Assembly: GCA_949358305.1 (NCBI GenBank)
Contig: OX442324.1
Coordinates: 4,036,001-4,100,000, forward strand
Direction: 5' to 3'
Source: Strigamia acuminata
Lineage: Eukaryota; Arthropoda; Chilopoda; Geophilomorpha; Linotaeniidae
DNA: 64,000 nucleotides
Below the pieces are notes generated by a model, which made no database searches, had not been told where the DNA came from, and worked only from the letters and a program-made list of their open reading frames with translations. The position numbers and the translations under genes are program-made. Shown here in pieces: positions 23,879 through 36,365 of this stretch. Position 1 is the stretch's first letter. Each line of letters opens with the position of its first letter.

Positions 23879-26800
23879 TTAAGGCACAGGCACGGTATTG
23901 GTGGAAAACTTCTGAATGAGCGAAACGCTTCTAAAAAAAATAACAAACAAATCAAATATCAAATAATGACGACGATTTGAAACACGGAAACAAATACCGA
24001 TCGTTTTTTCCAACTTTGTAATATCTGTCCACAAACTCGGAATGGCCCAAACGTTCGAGGAACTCCTCATCGTGAGTTATAACCAAGAGCTGGAAATTCC
24101 TTTGCTTTTGGCGGGTCTTCACAATACTGAAATTTAACAAATAAATAAATAAATTTCAATTTTCTTTTTATCTATTTAAAAATATTCATTCAATTTACTC
24201 GATTAAGGCATCGGCAAGACTGTCAATATTTTCTCTATCTAAATTGGTAGTTGGTTCATCCAATGCTAAAATCCCGCAATTCAATCCAAACGTTTCGGCC
24301 AAAGCTAATCGTATAACGATGGATGCCAATACTTTCTGACCTGCACTACAACGCCCGCGCATATCTAAAACAGTGTCACCTTTCACCATCACAACCTGCA
24401 CGAAAACATTAAACAATGTATTTATTAACCGTCAACAATCTAAGCTCTAAATCACATACCCGGTAATGATACAATTTTCTCAGATCTGATCGCTTGGGTC
24501 CATCATTATCATCATCATCCGATCGAATTTCAATAAAATCAATATCTTAAAATATATATATAAATAAATAAATATACACATGAATTCAAACAAAATAATC
24601 TACCATTTCCTCTATAAGTATTTCTCCACAACTCTCTGATAATCTTATTGATCTCGGCCATTTTCATGGCATGATGATTCATTATCGCGCTATCCAGAGC
24701 CATATAATACTTTTGCAAATCGCTGCAAATCGTTTCAAAAACCTTTTAAAAATAATTTTTAAAAAAAAATCAAAACTGAATCAGAAAATCAAAATTAAAT
24801 ACGAAAAAATCAATTCAAGCTTTACTTTCACTTCAATTAATTTGTCTCGATATTTTTTATCAGCATCTTTACAAATATCGTTTTCTAGTTCTCGTTTATA
24901 AGATAATTTCTTGCTTTCCAATTCCTGCCGACGACCTGCAGCTTGATCACGCTTTTAACAATATCGAAATAATTAAAAATCGGGTTTAAAAATAAAATAA
25001 TATAAATAAAACCTAATAAATTCAAAGCATTACTTCTTTCTTTAACTCATCCCTGTCTTGTTCCAGTTTCCTCTTCTCCCGAATTAAGGACATTGAATCG
25101 TAACCTCCAGTACTTTGCTTGAGTTCATCGATACTTTTACTCATTTCCGTTATTTCTTTGTCACAGCTCAGATACTTTAAATTGTTCTCCAATTCTTGAT
25201 GATTTTTCTATTAAAAAAACAACAAACATTTTAACCAAATTCAAAACTTCAAATCAACCACATTTTATAAACCCTACACGCTGAGTTGACAAATCCCTGG
25301 CGATCTGTTCAATTTGTTGATCAATTTTGATCCTCTCTTGTTGCGTGCTCGTTAACTTCCATTCAGTTTCTTTCAGTTGCTGCTGGTATTTCTGCAACTT
25401 GGTTATTTTTCCTTCCTTCACATATCTAAGAAAACAAATTCAAATTGAATCCATAAGAATTTTTAAAAAAAAAATATTCAAATTTTAAACTAACTTTTGT
25501 ATGTCTCTATTAATCTGCTCCAAAGATCGAATGTTATTGTTCAGCATATTCATATTTTCGCTCGTTTGCCTCATCATTTCCTCTTTGGCTGCTGTAACTT
25601 CATCTTTTTCCTTTTGCCAATTCATTCGTTGTCCATCCAACGGCTGCATTTGTTTATTAGCTTCCTGTTGTTAAAAATAAATAAATTATCTGATTCAGCA
25701 TCAATATTTCCCACGAACAACTTGCCTCGATAACTTTCGCACATTCTTCGATGCTCCTAGACAATTCGACTTTTTTCTCCTCTAAACTATTTTGGTTTTG
25801 AAGCTGACCAGTAATTTTGAGTTTATCACTTTTTAGTCTGTTTGCAGTCTCACGCTGTGTTTGAATCAGCTCTGTATGTTTTTCTAACTTCTCTTGCAAA
25901 GCTTCCAACTTGTGTTTAACTTCATCGCTGATTTAAAAAAAAAATTATGAAAAGATAAAAATGTGAATTAAAAATTAACACGAAATGAATTACCTTTGTT
26001 TTTGTAACGCCTCCTTTTCTTCCACGACTGATTTCACTGTTCGGTTTTTATCTAAATCAATAAAACACAAGCTGTACAACAATTCAATTCAATTCTATGA
26101 GAATCAAATTTGATTACCAGCAGAACCCAATTTCGTTTCCAACGGTAAAAGTTCCTTTTCTATTTTCTTTAAATCAATTTGAGCGTGTTCTAAAGACACC
26201 ATGTCGCTGTAAATCGATGTAGCCATTGATTCGTCGGTTTGTTTAACTTCGGACTCATCGTCAAGCTAAAAATTGAAATAACAAATTCAAAACAAATGAA
26301 GACTACATTTTTTAAAAACATCAAACCTCGGGAATTTCTTTTTTGAATTGATCAATTTGTTCACTAAGATTTTGAATGTTTGATTTTAGTTGTGGAATGT
26401 CCTTCGTTGTCAGATTCTCTACCTACAAACAAACATTTACTGATAAAATAAATTAAAATTCTAATTTTTCAAAAAGCAAACCTGAATTTTCAATGGTTTC
26501 AATTGTAGCATAGAATTAAAATCTTCCTGCTGACTCGAAATCAATTCTGCTTTTTTATCCAACTGGCTCGGAATCATATTCAGTTTGGAATTCAACTAGA
26601 AAACAAACATCACATTAGAAAACAACTCAAAATCAACGTTCTCTCTTAACGGTACATCATTAATCAAATCTGTGACATCCTGGTCTTCGTCAAACTCCCT
26701 GTGACACAGCGGACAACAAGATGGCTTCCGCGATTCTAATTTCTCAACAAACTTTTCGTAAACATATTTGGATCCGGTTAAAAGTCCCTTTTCACTATTA

Positions 26801-29800
26801 ATTTAAAAACAAAAATTTAAAACATTACTGGCAAAGCCAATCTGTTTTCACGTACTCGTTTATCTCTCGGATGGTTTTCTCAAGCTGACCAAGGCGAATC
26901 TCGAACTTCTGGTCACCACAAATATGCGCTATTTTATCTTCGTACACTAATAATCAATTTGATTTTATAATACCAGCACAAAAGTTAGAATTAATTTATT
27001 ATAAAATTACCACGTAAATCCTCCTCCTTTTGTTTCAGTTGTTCCCTGAAAAAAAGAAAATTAATAAACTTCACAATTTCATCACTTTAGTATTAATTTA
27101 CTTGAACATTGTCCGCCTTGATTCACTTTGTGACAATTGAATTTGTAACTTCTGTCGTTTGTTATTTACATCCTTTATTTCTCTGTTCAGCTTCCTGATA
27201 AAACGAATAAAATTATTTATTTTCTATCTTTTTTATGTCTTTTCAATTTACATTTTTAAGTTGTCAACAGTGTATCCAATATTTTCAGATGGTATCTTTT
27301 GAAATAAGTGCATTAAAGTCTCTTCGTGCTTGTTCATTCTATAATGAAAAAATATTATTAGTAATAAAACGTTATGATAATGTTTTAACTACTTTTTAGC
27401 TTACATTTTCCTTATCAATACAGATTTTGTCGATTTTTCTTTCCGAAGCATTTCAAGTTTGTTCTGAAGAGCACTTTGTTCGTTAAGTTTTTGCAACTCA
27501 TTGCTAAAACCAAAAAATATATATATATTAAAAAATACACAAATTTCAACACGAAATCTTACTCTAATTTGCGTGAATTAATTTCATGTCCTCTGTACTC
27601 CTTTTTTAATGCCTCAATTTCTGTTCGCATGCTTGGAATGTTGACGGTCCCTTCAGTCTTTATCAAATCGTTTTCCTAAATATTAAAATTAAGATTTCTT
27701 AAAAATCTTTTAAACACTTTACGTTTAAATTATTCTCTTTACAGCTTTGGCCAATTCTTTTTCAAGTTCAGTTAACCTCTTTGCACTCGATGAAATTTTT
27801 GCTAATTCTGCACTAATCTGGCCAAACTCGGTTTGATTTTTATTCTAAAAAAAAAAAATAATAATAAATACAAATATATAAATAAAAGTTCAAAAAATTA
27901 AATTCATCTATTTATTATTTTCCACTCACCATGAGGTCTCGTTTCATTTTGATAGACTGCATCAGTTTAGTTTTTGTATCACGCAAACAATCGATTTCAT
28001 TTTGAATACGTATTTCATTTTCTTCACTTTCAATCTGCAAAAAAAAAAAAGAATTAATTAAAAAAAAATTAATCAAATCAAATCTAATCAAATCACCTTA
28101 ATAGTTTTCCCATCTTCTTGAATGCCACGCATTTTATCATTCAGACTCTTTAAAACCTTTTCTACATCAACGTCAGATAAATTAGCAGTGGATTCAACAA
28201 TACCTAATTAAAAAACATGATTAAAACAGCATCCATGGTGACAACTTATCAATTTATATACTTTCTAAATCGAACTTTTTGCACAAATTAATCACAGTGT
28301 TGTTCCTCTTATTGATTCTCTCATTGTGCAGCTGCTCTTCCGTTTCTAATTTTGCAATTTCCACCCATAAGTTCGATTTTTCACCACCAAATCGATCGCA
28401 TTCTCTCTGTTTCTTTGCAGTTTCTTCTTGAAACTAAAATCCAATTTTACTATTTAATCAAACCCTAAAACAATTTCAAATATCAAATTTAATTACCTGA
28501 CCGAGCATAACGGTCTTTTCCCTTATATTCGTTGACGAATCAGCGATAGTTAGCGTTAATTCTTCAATTGCGCCGTTAAAATAATTTTTAATGACCAATT
28601 TGAGATCCTGCTGCTCTTTTTGCATTCCCTTTAATTTCGTTTGATTCTCAACTATCGATTTTAATTATAAAAAAAATAATCATTTACTATTAAATAACGA
28701 CAATAATTATAAATAATTACCAAGTTTGTTATTCATTTTATGGATCTCGGTTTCCTTTCTGTCAATAAACTGAATTTTTTCTTCTATTGGCTGCAACTTC
28801 TCCCGGGTATTTTTTATACTGTCTCTGCAAGCCGCCAGATCAGTTTCAGATTCAAGCAACTTCTCCCTGACCTACAATAAAAATTTAAAATGAAATTGCT
28901 ATTAATATTAATAATAAACAAACAAAAAGTCATCTTATTACGGAGTTTGCTTGAATTTGATTCGCTCGCAAATGTTGAACTTCTCCTTTAAAAACTCTTA
29001 CTTCAGTTTGCTGAAATCAATGGAAATAAAATCGAATGTAACAATTTATTGCAAACAACATTTAATGTCGATACCTTGTCCTTTCGAATTTTCCGAATAT
29101 TATCCAAAGCTTTTATGTACCGAGTTGCAGCGAAAATATCATCAAATTTTTGTTTCAGAGCTTTTCCTTCACTTAGCGGCCTGTGAATTACATTCGCGAC
29201 TTCAATTTCAATTGCAAGAAAACACCTCGACGCTGTTACCAGTTAGATTCTTCTTGATGACAAAATATAACGTTATTCAAAATCGGCTTCGATACTCCCA
29301 AACAAGTAATCATCTAAAAAATAATAAAAATCAATTGAATTTGAATTTGAATAAAACAATTTTTTTTAAAAATTTATATACGGTAACTCGCCTCCTTGTT
29401 CAAATCCGCACACTTTGATGTTATGCTCACGTTCTTCCCATCTTTGTCAGTTCTTGTCAACGTCCCATCCAAAGTTTTTAATTCAACTCGCTTTTGCTAA
29501 ATTAAAATCAAAGAAAAATGACCAAATTTAATAAAAACTGGTTTAAGACATTAAAAATCAATATATACTTTTTGCGTGAGCTGTAGAGATCTTCCAACGA
29601 CAACTTTTTGATTAGTTACATCGGAAAACTGTAATTTAACTTGTCCCTTCACCTCCACTTCATTCGCAAGCTGGAACACATTTTCAATTAATTAACTGCA
29701 ACACTCAATTTGATTGACAGCATACTTTCGGGTCGTGAACAAAAGACTGTCCTCTACTTGAATTTGGAGGCATATCGCCCGTCGTTATATACTTCAAACA

Positions 29801-30003
29801 TTCGATAATCGTCTTTTAAAAAAAATTAAAAATCATTTTTATTAGTGTGATTACACAAATATTCATTAGTTTACTGTTTTTCCAGTGCCATTGGGTCCTA
29901 AAATTAACGTTAACGGAGTAAAGAAATTAAGGCATTGTTTGTCGGTTTCTTCAGGACCAAAACTACGTATTCCTTGAATACTCATCTTCTGTAACGACGA
30001 CAT
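23879..30003 (-). CDS. RAD50: RAD50 double-strand break repair ATPase
   Basis: SMC-like ATPase of the MRE11-RAD50-NBS1 complex for DNA-end tethering and ATM activation. The gene has roughly 30 short exons over 6.1 kb. The start [19 protein letters not shown] leads to Walker A GPNGTGKT at about 29875-29900. The next exon gives [17 protein letters not shown]. The Q-loop region reads [11 protein letters not shown] then [20 protein letters not shown] (about 29100-29310). A long coiled coil follows across about 27000-29000. The zinc hook CPLC lies at 26704-26715, at the coil midpoint. A second coiled coil leads to the ABC signature [15 protein letters not shown] (about 24330-24390), Walker [15 protein letters not shown] (about 24240-24280) and the H-loop [12 protein letters not shown] (about 24060-24100). 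The stop is at 23879. One intron near 29390 needs a GC donor. It is divergent from RECQL5 across a repeated spacer. Confidence 0.97.
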
Positions 30004-30066
30004 GCTTAATATATATATATATTCTGGTTGATTTCTACGATCAAAAAATACACCGCGGAGCTGCCT

Positions 30067-30382
30067 CTTCCCGCCTTTTCACTTAACCCACAGCCAGCAA
30101 GTTAAAACACATGAAACACAGGCCTTGTGATCGAACTACGGCGCCCTCTATTAAGAAATTAGTAATTGAAGCTACTTTTTTCGCTAGTTTTATAAACTGA
30201 CCGTCGATCTTACGATGCTTGCTTATTTTTTTTTTAAATTAAAAATAATTAAATTATTTTATTTTAATAAAATTAAATTGTAGGTAAAATATTTCGGTTA
30301 GCAAAATTCCATGGGAACTTCTACCTAGTGTCTCGCTCTCACGGCCTCTCCACACATTACATTCCATCCAGCCCGTATTCGA
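30067..30382 (+). repeat. Direct repeat, left copy (RAD50 side)
   Basis: Near-identical to 31059-31386 with an offset of 992 bp at the left end. Shared stretches include CACTTAACCCACAGCCAGCA and GCGCCCTCTATTAAGAAATT. It begins about 60 bp upstream of the RAD50 start codon. Confidence 0.9.
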
Positions 30383-30475
30383 ATGCCTGAGAATGGGTAT
30401 CAATAATTATATTTTTCGCGACCGGTCGAGTGAAACAGAGACATGATATTCGGTTGGTTATTGATTTATTTATTT

Positions 30476-31016
30476 ATTCCTGTCACTCTCCCATTGGCCC
30501 AGAAATCCGGCCAACCCCCTCTGGCCCTCTGGTGGCTGTTGTCGAAAAAGGCGATGTGCGAGTGCGGAGCGGTGATGCAACTTCCATCGAAAAACACAAA
30601 AAAAAACCTCGCAATCCCTTAAAAACACCAAAAAAAACAAATCCCCACTTCCATCCCACCCGAAAACACCAAACACCAGCCGAAAACTGCGCAAACCCCA
30701 AAATAAAAGCGAAAAACAATCGACACGATTTGCAGCCATGCCGTTTCGCCCGTCATGCTTTGAGCGGCGTGGTGTCCATCCACAAGTGCCGGATCGCACT
30801 TTTCCTCGCGAAAAACCATGCAAACGCCCCCGAAAAACCACGCAAATCATCCGCACAAACGTGTGATGACTTATCAGTTTGCATTTCCACATTGATTTGG
30901 CGCTCAAAACGGGTATAATTTGAACGTAGTACGAGCGCGCATTCACAAAAGCACGCCACCAGAGGGGGTTGGCCGGATTTCTGGGCCAATGGGAGAGCGA
31001 CAGGAATGCTGTCGGG
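30476..31016. mobile_element. Inverted-repeat element, about 540 bp
   Basis: ATTCCTGTCACTCTCCCATT... at 30476 matches the reverse complement of the segment ending at 31016 over about 55 bp with one substitution and one 8-bp CCCTCTGG duplication in the left arm. The arms contain CCATTGGCCCAG. The interior is GC-richer than the surroundings. A long plus frame (30430-30918) spans it but is Lys/Pro-rich and resembles no transposase. No target duplication was found at the arm ends, so this may be an inverted promoter duplication and not a transposon. Confidence 0.55.
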
Positions 31017-31058
31017 AACAAGATGCTGCCGGGAGGGCAGATATTAATAATATTTCTG

Positions 31059-31386
31059 CTTCCCACCTTTTCACTTAACCCACAGCCAGCAAGTTAAAAC
31101 ACAAAAAACACAGGCCTTGTGATCGAACTACGGCGCCCTCTATTAAGAAATTAGTAATTGAAGCTACTTTTTTGCTAGTTTTATAAACTTACCGTCGATC
31201 ATACGATGCTTGCTTATTTTTTTTTAAATTAAAAATAATTAAATTATTTTATATTAAATAAAATTAAATTGTAGGTAAAATATTTCGGTTAGCAAAATTC
31301 CATGGAAACTTCACGATTCAACTTCGACCTAGTGTCTCGCTCTCACGGCCTCTCCACACATTACATTCCATCCAGCCCGTGTTCGA
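31059..31386 (+). repeat. Direct repeat, right copy (RECQL5 side)
   Basis: Second copy of 30067-30382, with a roughly 13-bp insertion (near 31310-31325) and scattered substitutions. It ends about 190 bp upstream of the RECQL5 start codon. Confidence 0.9.
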
Positions 31387-31572
31387 AAGATCGTGATGAA
31401 AGTTTCTCGAACATTTAATGTGAATATACATACAACAAGGGGGGGGGGGGGGGGAATTGATTTGTCAGATGAACCGTAGTCTAGAAAAGTTGTTTCTGAA
31501 AGAATTATTCCCATTGAGCATTTTTTTTTTCCTTTTTTAAAATTAGATTGCATTTTGGACGACACTCAGGCC

Positions 31573-34500
31573 ATGAAGAAAAATTCAGCGCGCGTAAATG
31601 AAAACGAACCAGCAACTGGTAGCGGGATGGACATGCTGGCCACGCTAAAAAAGCACTTTCATCACAACAATTTCAAATCAAAAATTCAAAGAGATGCAAT
31701 TGACGTTATTCTCAAAGGTACCGGTAACTTGACACGATCCATAATAGTTTTAATGGATTAATCGATTGCTTCGTATTACCTTGACATACTTTGTGTTTCT
31801 TTTTATTCAAAAGGAAAAAATGATGTATTCATTTGCATGCCGACCGGTTCAGGGAAATCATTGTGTTATCAGTTACCCGCCGTTATGGCGGACGTTCAAG
31901 TCACGATTGTGGTGTCACCTTTGCTGGCCCTTATTGACGACCAAATGGATCAGTTGAGAAAATTAAAAATCAGTTGTGGGAGTATCAATTCGAAAATGAA
32001 GCCTGAAGAGAGGTCTCGCGTCCAGAAGGATCTGATGACGGGTAAACTTAGATTGCTCTACATTACGCCGGAACAAGCTGCGACTACTGGTTTCCAGCAA
32101 ATGTACGGGAAATTGCACGCAAACAAACGGATCGCCTATTTTGTCATCGACGAAGCTCACTGCGTGTCACAGTGGGGTCACGATTTTCGAAAGGATTATT
32201 TATCTTTAGGATCATTGCGTCAAAAGTTTCCTAGAGTGCCTTGGATTGCGTTGACAGCTACTGCTAATGCGAAAGTGATTTTTTTTTATTTATTGTTTCT
32301 TTGTGCGTAAATTAAATTCTAAATTGTTTTTTTTTCTTTAATTTTTTACAGGTTGTTGAGGACATTTTGTTGCAATTAAAATTAAATAAAGTCATGAAGT
32401 TTAAGGTTAATTGCTTCCGACCGAATTTGTTCTACGACGTTGTGTTCAAAAATTGCATGGACGATCCGTTTGACGACTTGGTTTTGTTTGCTTCTACGGC
32501 TTTAGGAGAAGGATGGGAATCGGAAGAGATAGTAAATTTAATTTATTTATCTTTTTGATTTATTTCGTGATTAAATAATGTATTTTTTTTTTTTAATTTT
32601 AGTCGAAGCGAGGTTGTGGAATCATCTATTGTCGGACAAGGGAGTTGGTGCACGAAGTTGCAAATGCATTGAGCAAAAAAGGATTGAAAACAGAAGCGTA
32701 TCACGCAGGGCTCAAACCAGCTGAAAGAAACGAAGTTCAAAGGAATTGGACTGAAGGAATAACGCCAGTCATTGCGGCAACTGTTAGTTTTGGAATGGGA
32801 GTTGATAAAGCTTCAGTCAGGTTAAAAATGCTTCATTTTTAAATCGAACAGATTTTTTTAATTTTTATTTTACTGTATAGATTTGTTGTCCATTGGTCAG
32901 TACCGCAAACCATTGCTAGTTATTATCAGGAATCGGGTCGAGCCGGAAGAGATGGAAAGCAATCATTTTGCAGAATTTATTATTCTAAGTCGGAAAGAGA
33001 TAAAATTGCTTTTATAATGAAACAGGAGAAAGCCAGAGCAACGGTAATAATTATTGTTGTTTTTAATAATTCAATTGTTTTTTAAATGATATATTTGTCG
33101 TTTTTCAGTCACCACAACAAATAAATCAGTTGCAAAATAACATGCATTGTTTTGAACAAATTGTGAAGTACTGTGAAGGAAATACCATTGTTACTTGTCG
33201 GCACTCGTTGTTTTCGCGATTTTTTGGTGACGGCATAACGAGTTGCAAAACAGCTTGTGATGTGTGTAAGAGTCCAGCCGCGGTGCGAAGCAAAGTGGAG
33301 GAGTATTTAAAAAATGCGCAGAGACACACACTTGGAGGATTCAATTCGGTTTCTACGGAAATGAACAAAGCGTATTTTGAGGATTTATACGAAGGGGGTC
33401 GTGTTGGTAAAAGAAGGTACGCGATGTGCCAGATTTTACGAAAGAAAATAGTTTGTTACCGCTAATGTATTATTTTTGTTTTTAGAGAGAGCGAAGAGTA
33501 CGAAAGAGAGGCGGCTGAAGATTTAAATAAAATAGCAGCCAAGGAATTGGAGAAAACGATTAACGATCAATTTTTAATGAGGAGAGGAGTTAGTATTTGA
33601 ATTATTGACTTTTTAATGCTTGTGAAGGGAAATAATATTTATTTTTAGGATAAATCCGAATTTAAAAATTATTCACCTGGAAAGTACACGAAATTACTTA
33701 ATGTTCCACAGACATCAGTCAAATGTTCAGGATTACCTGTAAAGGTAATTTTATTTTTTTTTTTTGTTTTCAAGTTGAAATTATTATTTTTTCTTTTAGT
33801 CACGCGAAGATTACTTTTTCATCGTTGTGGACAATTTGGTTAAAAACTTTGAAGCGTTTAAACACTGTAACGCCACAGCAACGAATTACGACGAAGTCAG
33901 TGAATGTGCAGCTAAAGAAGAGTACAAAATTTTATGTGGGAGTAAAAACCAGCTACTTTACAAAAGAAATATTGCCTTATTTGTAAGAGAATTGATGAAT
34001 TGCTTGACGTATTTGAAAGTGATATTAATTAATCCTGTTTTCCTTCTATACTTTCAGGTTAAACAAGTTCGCAACGATACTGCATCGAATCAGCTGTCCA
34101 ACTGCCTCACGAGTCTTGAACAAAACTCGAAAAAACCTTGGCAATTATTTGCTAAAGCATCGTCGGTGTATTCAAAGAACAAAAGTGCATCGGAGCTGAC
34201 AGAGGAAAGCGCAACGAAGCCAACGACATCGAAGGTTTCTGAAAAACCAAAAAGTGAATTGGAGGCAGCAATCGAAATGAACATGACGGCAACAAACTTA
34301 TCCGACACGCTGTTGTTATCCAACATGACGAAAAGCGACAAAACGAAAAGCGACAAGTCGAAAAACGCATTAAGTGCAACGACCACCGCAGCTTCGTTGT
34401 TTTGTAAAAACCAGAAAAAGACAAATGCGATCGCAGCTGCCGGAACGAGTGAACACTTGATTGATAGTAGCAGTAATTCAAGGACAAGCTTAGCGGATAC

Positions 34501-35530
34501 GACCTCGAATGATTGCAGTCCCGAGACAGGAAAAGATGATTTGGACGTTCCGAAAAAACACATTGCAGCGGCGAAAATCGAAAGAAAGGAAATCCCTTGC
34601 ATTCAGCTTGATTCGGACGACGACGACGATTTTGAAAACAATACGATACCAAAAACGAATGGAAGTTTGAACCAAAGAAAGAACACAAATCCACAGCAGA
34701 AACAGAAACAGAACGAAATTGCGCACTTTTTCGCGTGCAAACAGAAAGCACAAAGCAAACAGGATTCAAGCGCACAAATTAAGACGGATTTGAACATTCA
34801 GGATGAAGGAACGACCTCGATTTTCGGCACGAACAACGCACAACGCACACTTAGTGTTCCACCGCAGGAAAAAAGAATGAGTGCCGATTCGAGCATGCAG
34901 AATATACAAAATCTGTTGGGGTTTCAAAAGCAAGACAGTCACAGAATGAGCGCGGATTCGACGACCATGCACAACAAGTCAAAGACGACGACGGGTCATC
35001 AAAACCAGATTACTAGAACCAGCTTCGATACGAGCGTGCAAACGCAGTTTGAATTTCCAAATCCGAATAAAAGAAAATGCCCCGATTGGAGCCAGGACGA
35101 GGCCGAGAGCAATGCTGACAGTAAAAGATTTAAAACCCAGGCTGCACCGACTGACCTGGCAGCGCAATACCAGAACGAAAAGCAAGCGTTAGCAGAACAC
35201 ATCAACAGATACCTGTATCCGCATTACAAGCTCGGAAAGATAGAGAACAAGGCACTTCTTTAAATTGTTTTCTAGTTTTAGTCAGATTATTAAATGTTTG
35301 TTCTCTGCAGGATGTTTTTAAAAAGATTGCTAGAGATTTGGCCCACAAATTGATGTTGACTACCATTGCCAACGGTAAATATTTGAAATTGACGCGCTTT
35401 CTTTTGTTTGGTTGCGAATATAAAACTATAGGTAAAATTTGCGTTTATTTCTTTTGCAGCACGCGCGGCAGCAAAAAATGCAGTGAACGAATATATGGAA
35501 GAGTTAAAGAACGGTTCGCGCAAAAACTGA
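31573..35530 (+). CDS. RECQL5: RecQ-like DNA helicase 5
   Basis: 3'-5' DNA helicase that limits recombination and binds RNA polymerase II. Exons: 31573-31717, 31814-32274, 32352-32531, 32603-32820, 32881-33043, 33109-33416, 33486-33588, 33649-33744, 33800-33982, 34058-35251, 35311-35374 and 35460-35530. Motif [16 protein letters not shown] lies at about 31837, [13 protein letters not shown] at 32149, TALTATA-type motif III at about 32250, YHAGLK and SFGMGVDK in lobe 2, and the motif VI region [12 protein letters not shown] at about 32915. The zinc-binding domain has [12 protein letters not shown] and [18 protein letters not shown]-type pol II binding ([20 protein letters not shown]) follows. 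The long exon 34058-35251 is disordered and holds a PIP box QNEIAHFF. The end resembles an SRI domain ([29 protein letters not shown]). The last-but-one intron has a GC donor. A downstream Met at 31627 is an alternative start. Confidence 0.96.
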
Positions 35531-36365
35531 AGTTCGAAAAGGCTGTAAAATAAAAATCTTTTACAGAAAGTTTGTAATAAATGCATTTCTTTTCTTTTGT
35601 TATTTATTGTTTGAATTTTGTAATAGGCCGTAAGTAGTTCCAAGTGCCATTCAGAAATTTTTTACAACCAAATAAAACCCGAGTTTCAAGTTTTAACATA
35701 GAATTGTTGCGTTTTTCATTCTAATTTTAGAAATAATTTAATAACAGTAATAAAAATATAATATACATATTTTGAGAATAGAGAAATCAATATCAAAGAA
35801 GAAAAAAGTACATTCTATGGTTTCTATTTATCAGTTGTTTTGTTTTGGAATGACCGAACCGAACGAAAAACAATAATACTGTAAAACGATGAGAAATAAT
35901 AAAAAGAAAACAATTTTTAAAGTAAAATAAAAATAAATATCAATTCTTCAATATCAGAAATAGAGGAAGATCTACTATGGTTTTTTTTTCTTTCTCAGCA
36001 GTGTTTCGGATGTTTTACATTAACAAAAATACTAAGGCACCAATCTAGTTAAATACACTTGACGGATTTACGAATGTGATTATTATTTACATCCATTACG
36101 ATCAAATATTTGAAATGGATGGCTTTTAATATCACAGAACCTTTCCTTTTTCAATTTTTCAAGTGATCAAGTCTCTCACCAAAAGCTTTCAGAAGTAATT
36201 CTAAGAAATTTTTTTTTTTTTTTTTTTTACTTTTTCACAACTGCTATTATTCGGTAACTAAATTCTATGGGATGTCGACTATGAGAATGCTGGAAGAATA
36301 CGTGTTTAAGTCAGGTAAACGTGTCTAAAGCAAAGTGGAAAAACATTTCCCGAAAAGGCACCACA
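35531..36365. other. Convergent spacer, RECQL5 and nicotinamidase 3' ends
   Basis: Two genes end here. AATAAA at about 35671 is a candidate RECQL5 poly(A) signal, and the right part should be the nicotinamidase 3' UTR. No gene seen. Confidence 0.5.

Larger units (their letters stand above)
30004..31572. promoter_or_regulatory. RAD50-RECQL5 divergent promoter region with nested repeats
   Basis: A 1.57-kb spacer between head-to-head repair genes. It has two direct copies of about 320 bp (30067-30382 and 31059-31386). Between them an inverted pair of about 55 bp (30476-30536 and 30955-31016) encloses about 420 bp of GC-richer DNA. A run of 16 G lies at 31439-31454. Each direct copy carries a GCGCCCTCTA CTCF-like core. 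Confidence 0.75.

Noticed and set aside
28951-29418. 155-codon plus-strand frame opposite RAD50
   Set aside because: The minus strand here gives the conserved RAD50 Q-loop exons; the plus frame has no similarity to anything known.
30430-31066. Long frames on both strands inside the inverted-repeat element
   Set aside because: No transposase or other family features; they result from a locally GC-richer, stop-poor stretch.
34090-34775. Long minus-strand frames (170 and 207 codons) opposite RECQL5
   Set aside because: They are shadows of the low-complexity RECQL5 exon; Ser/Phe/Cys-rich, without motifs.
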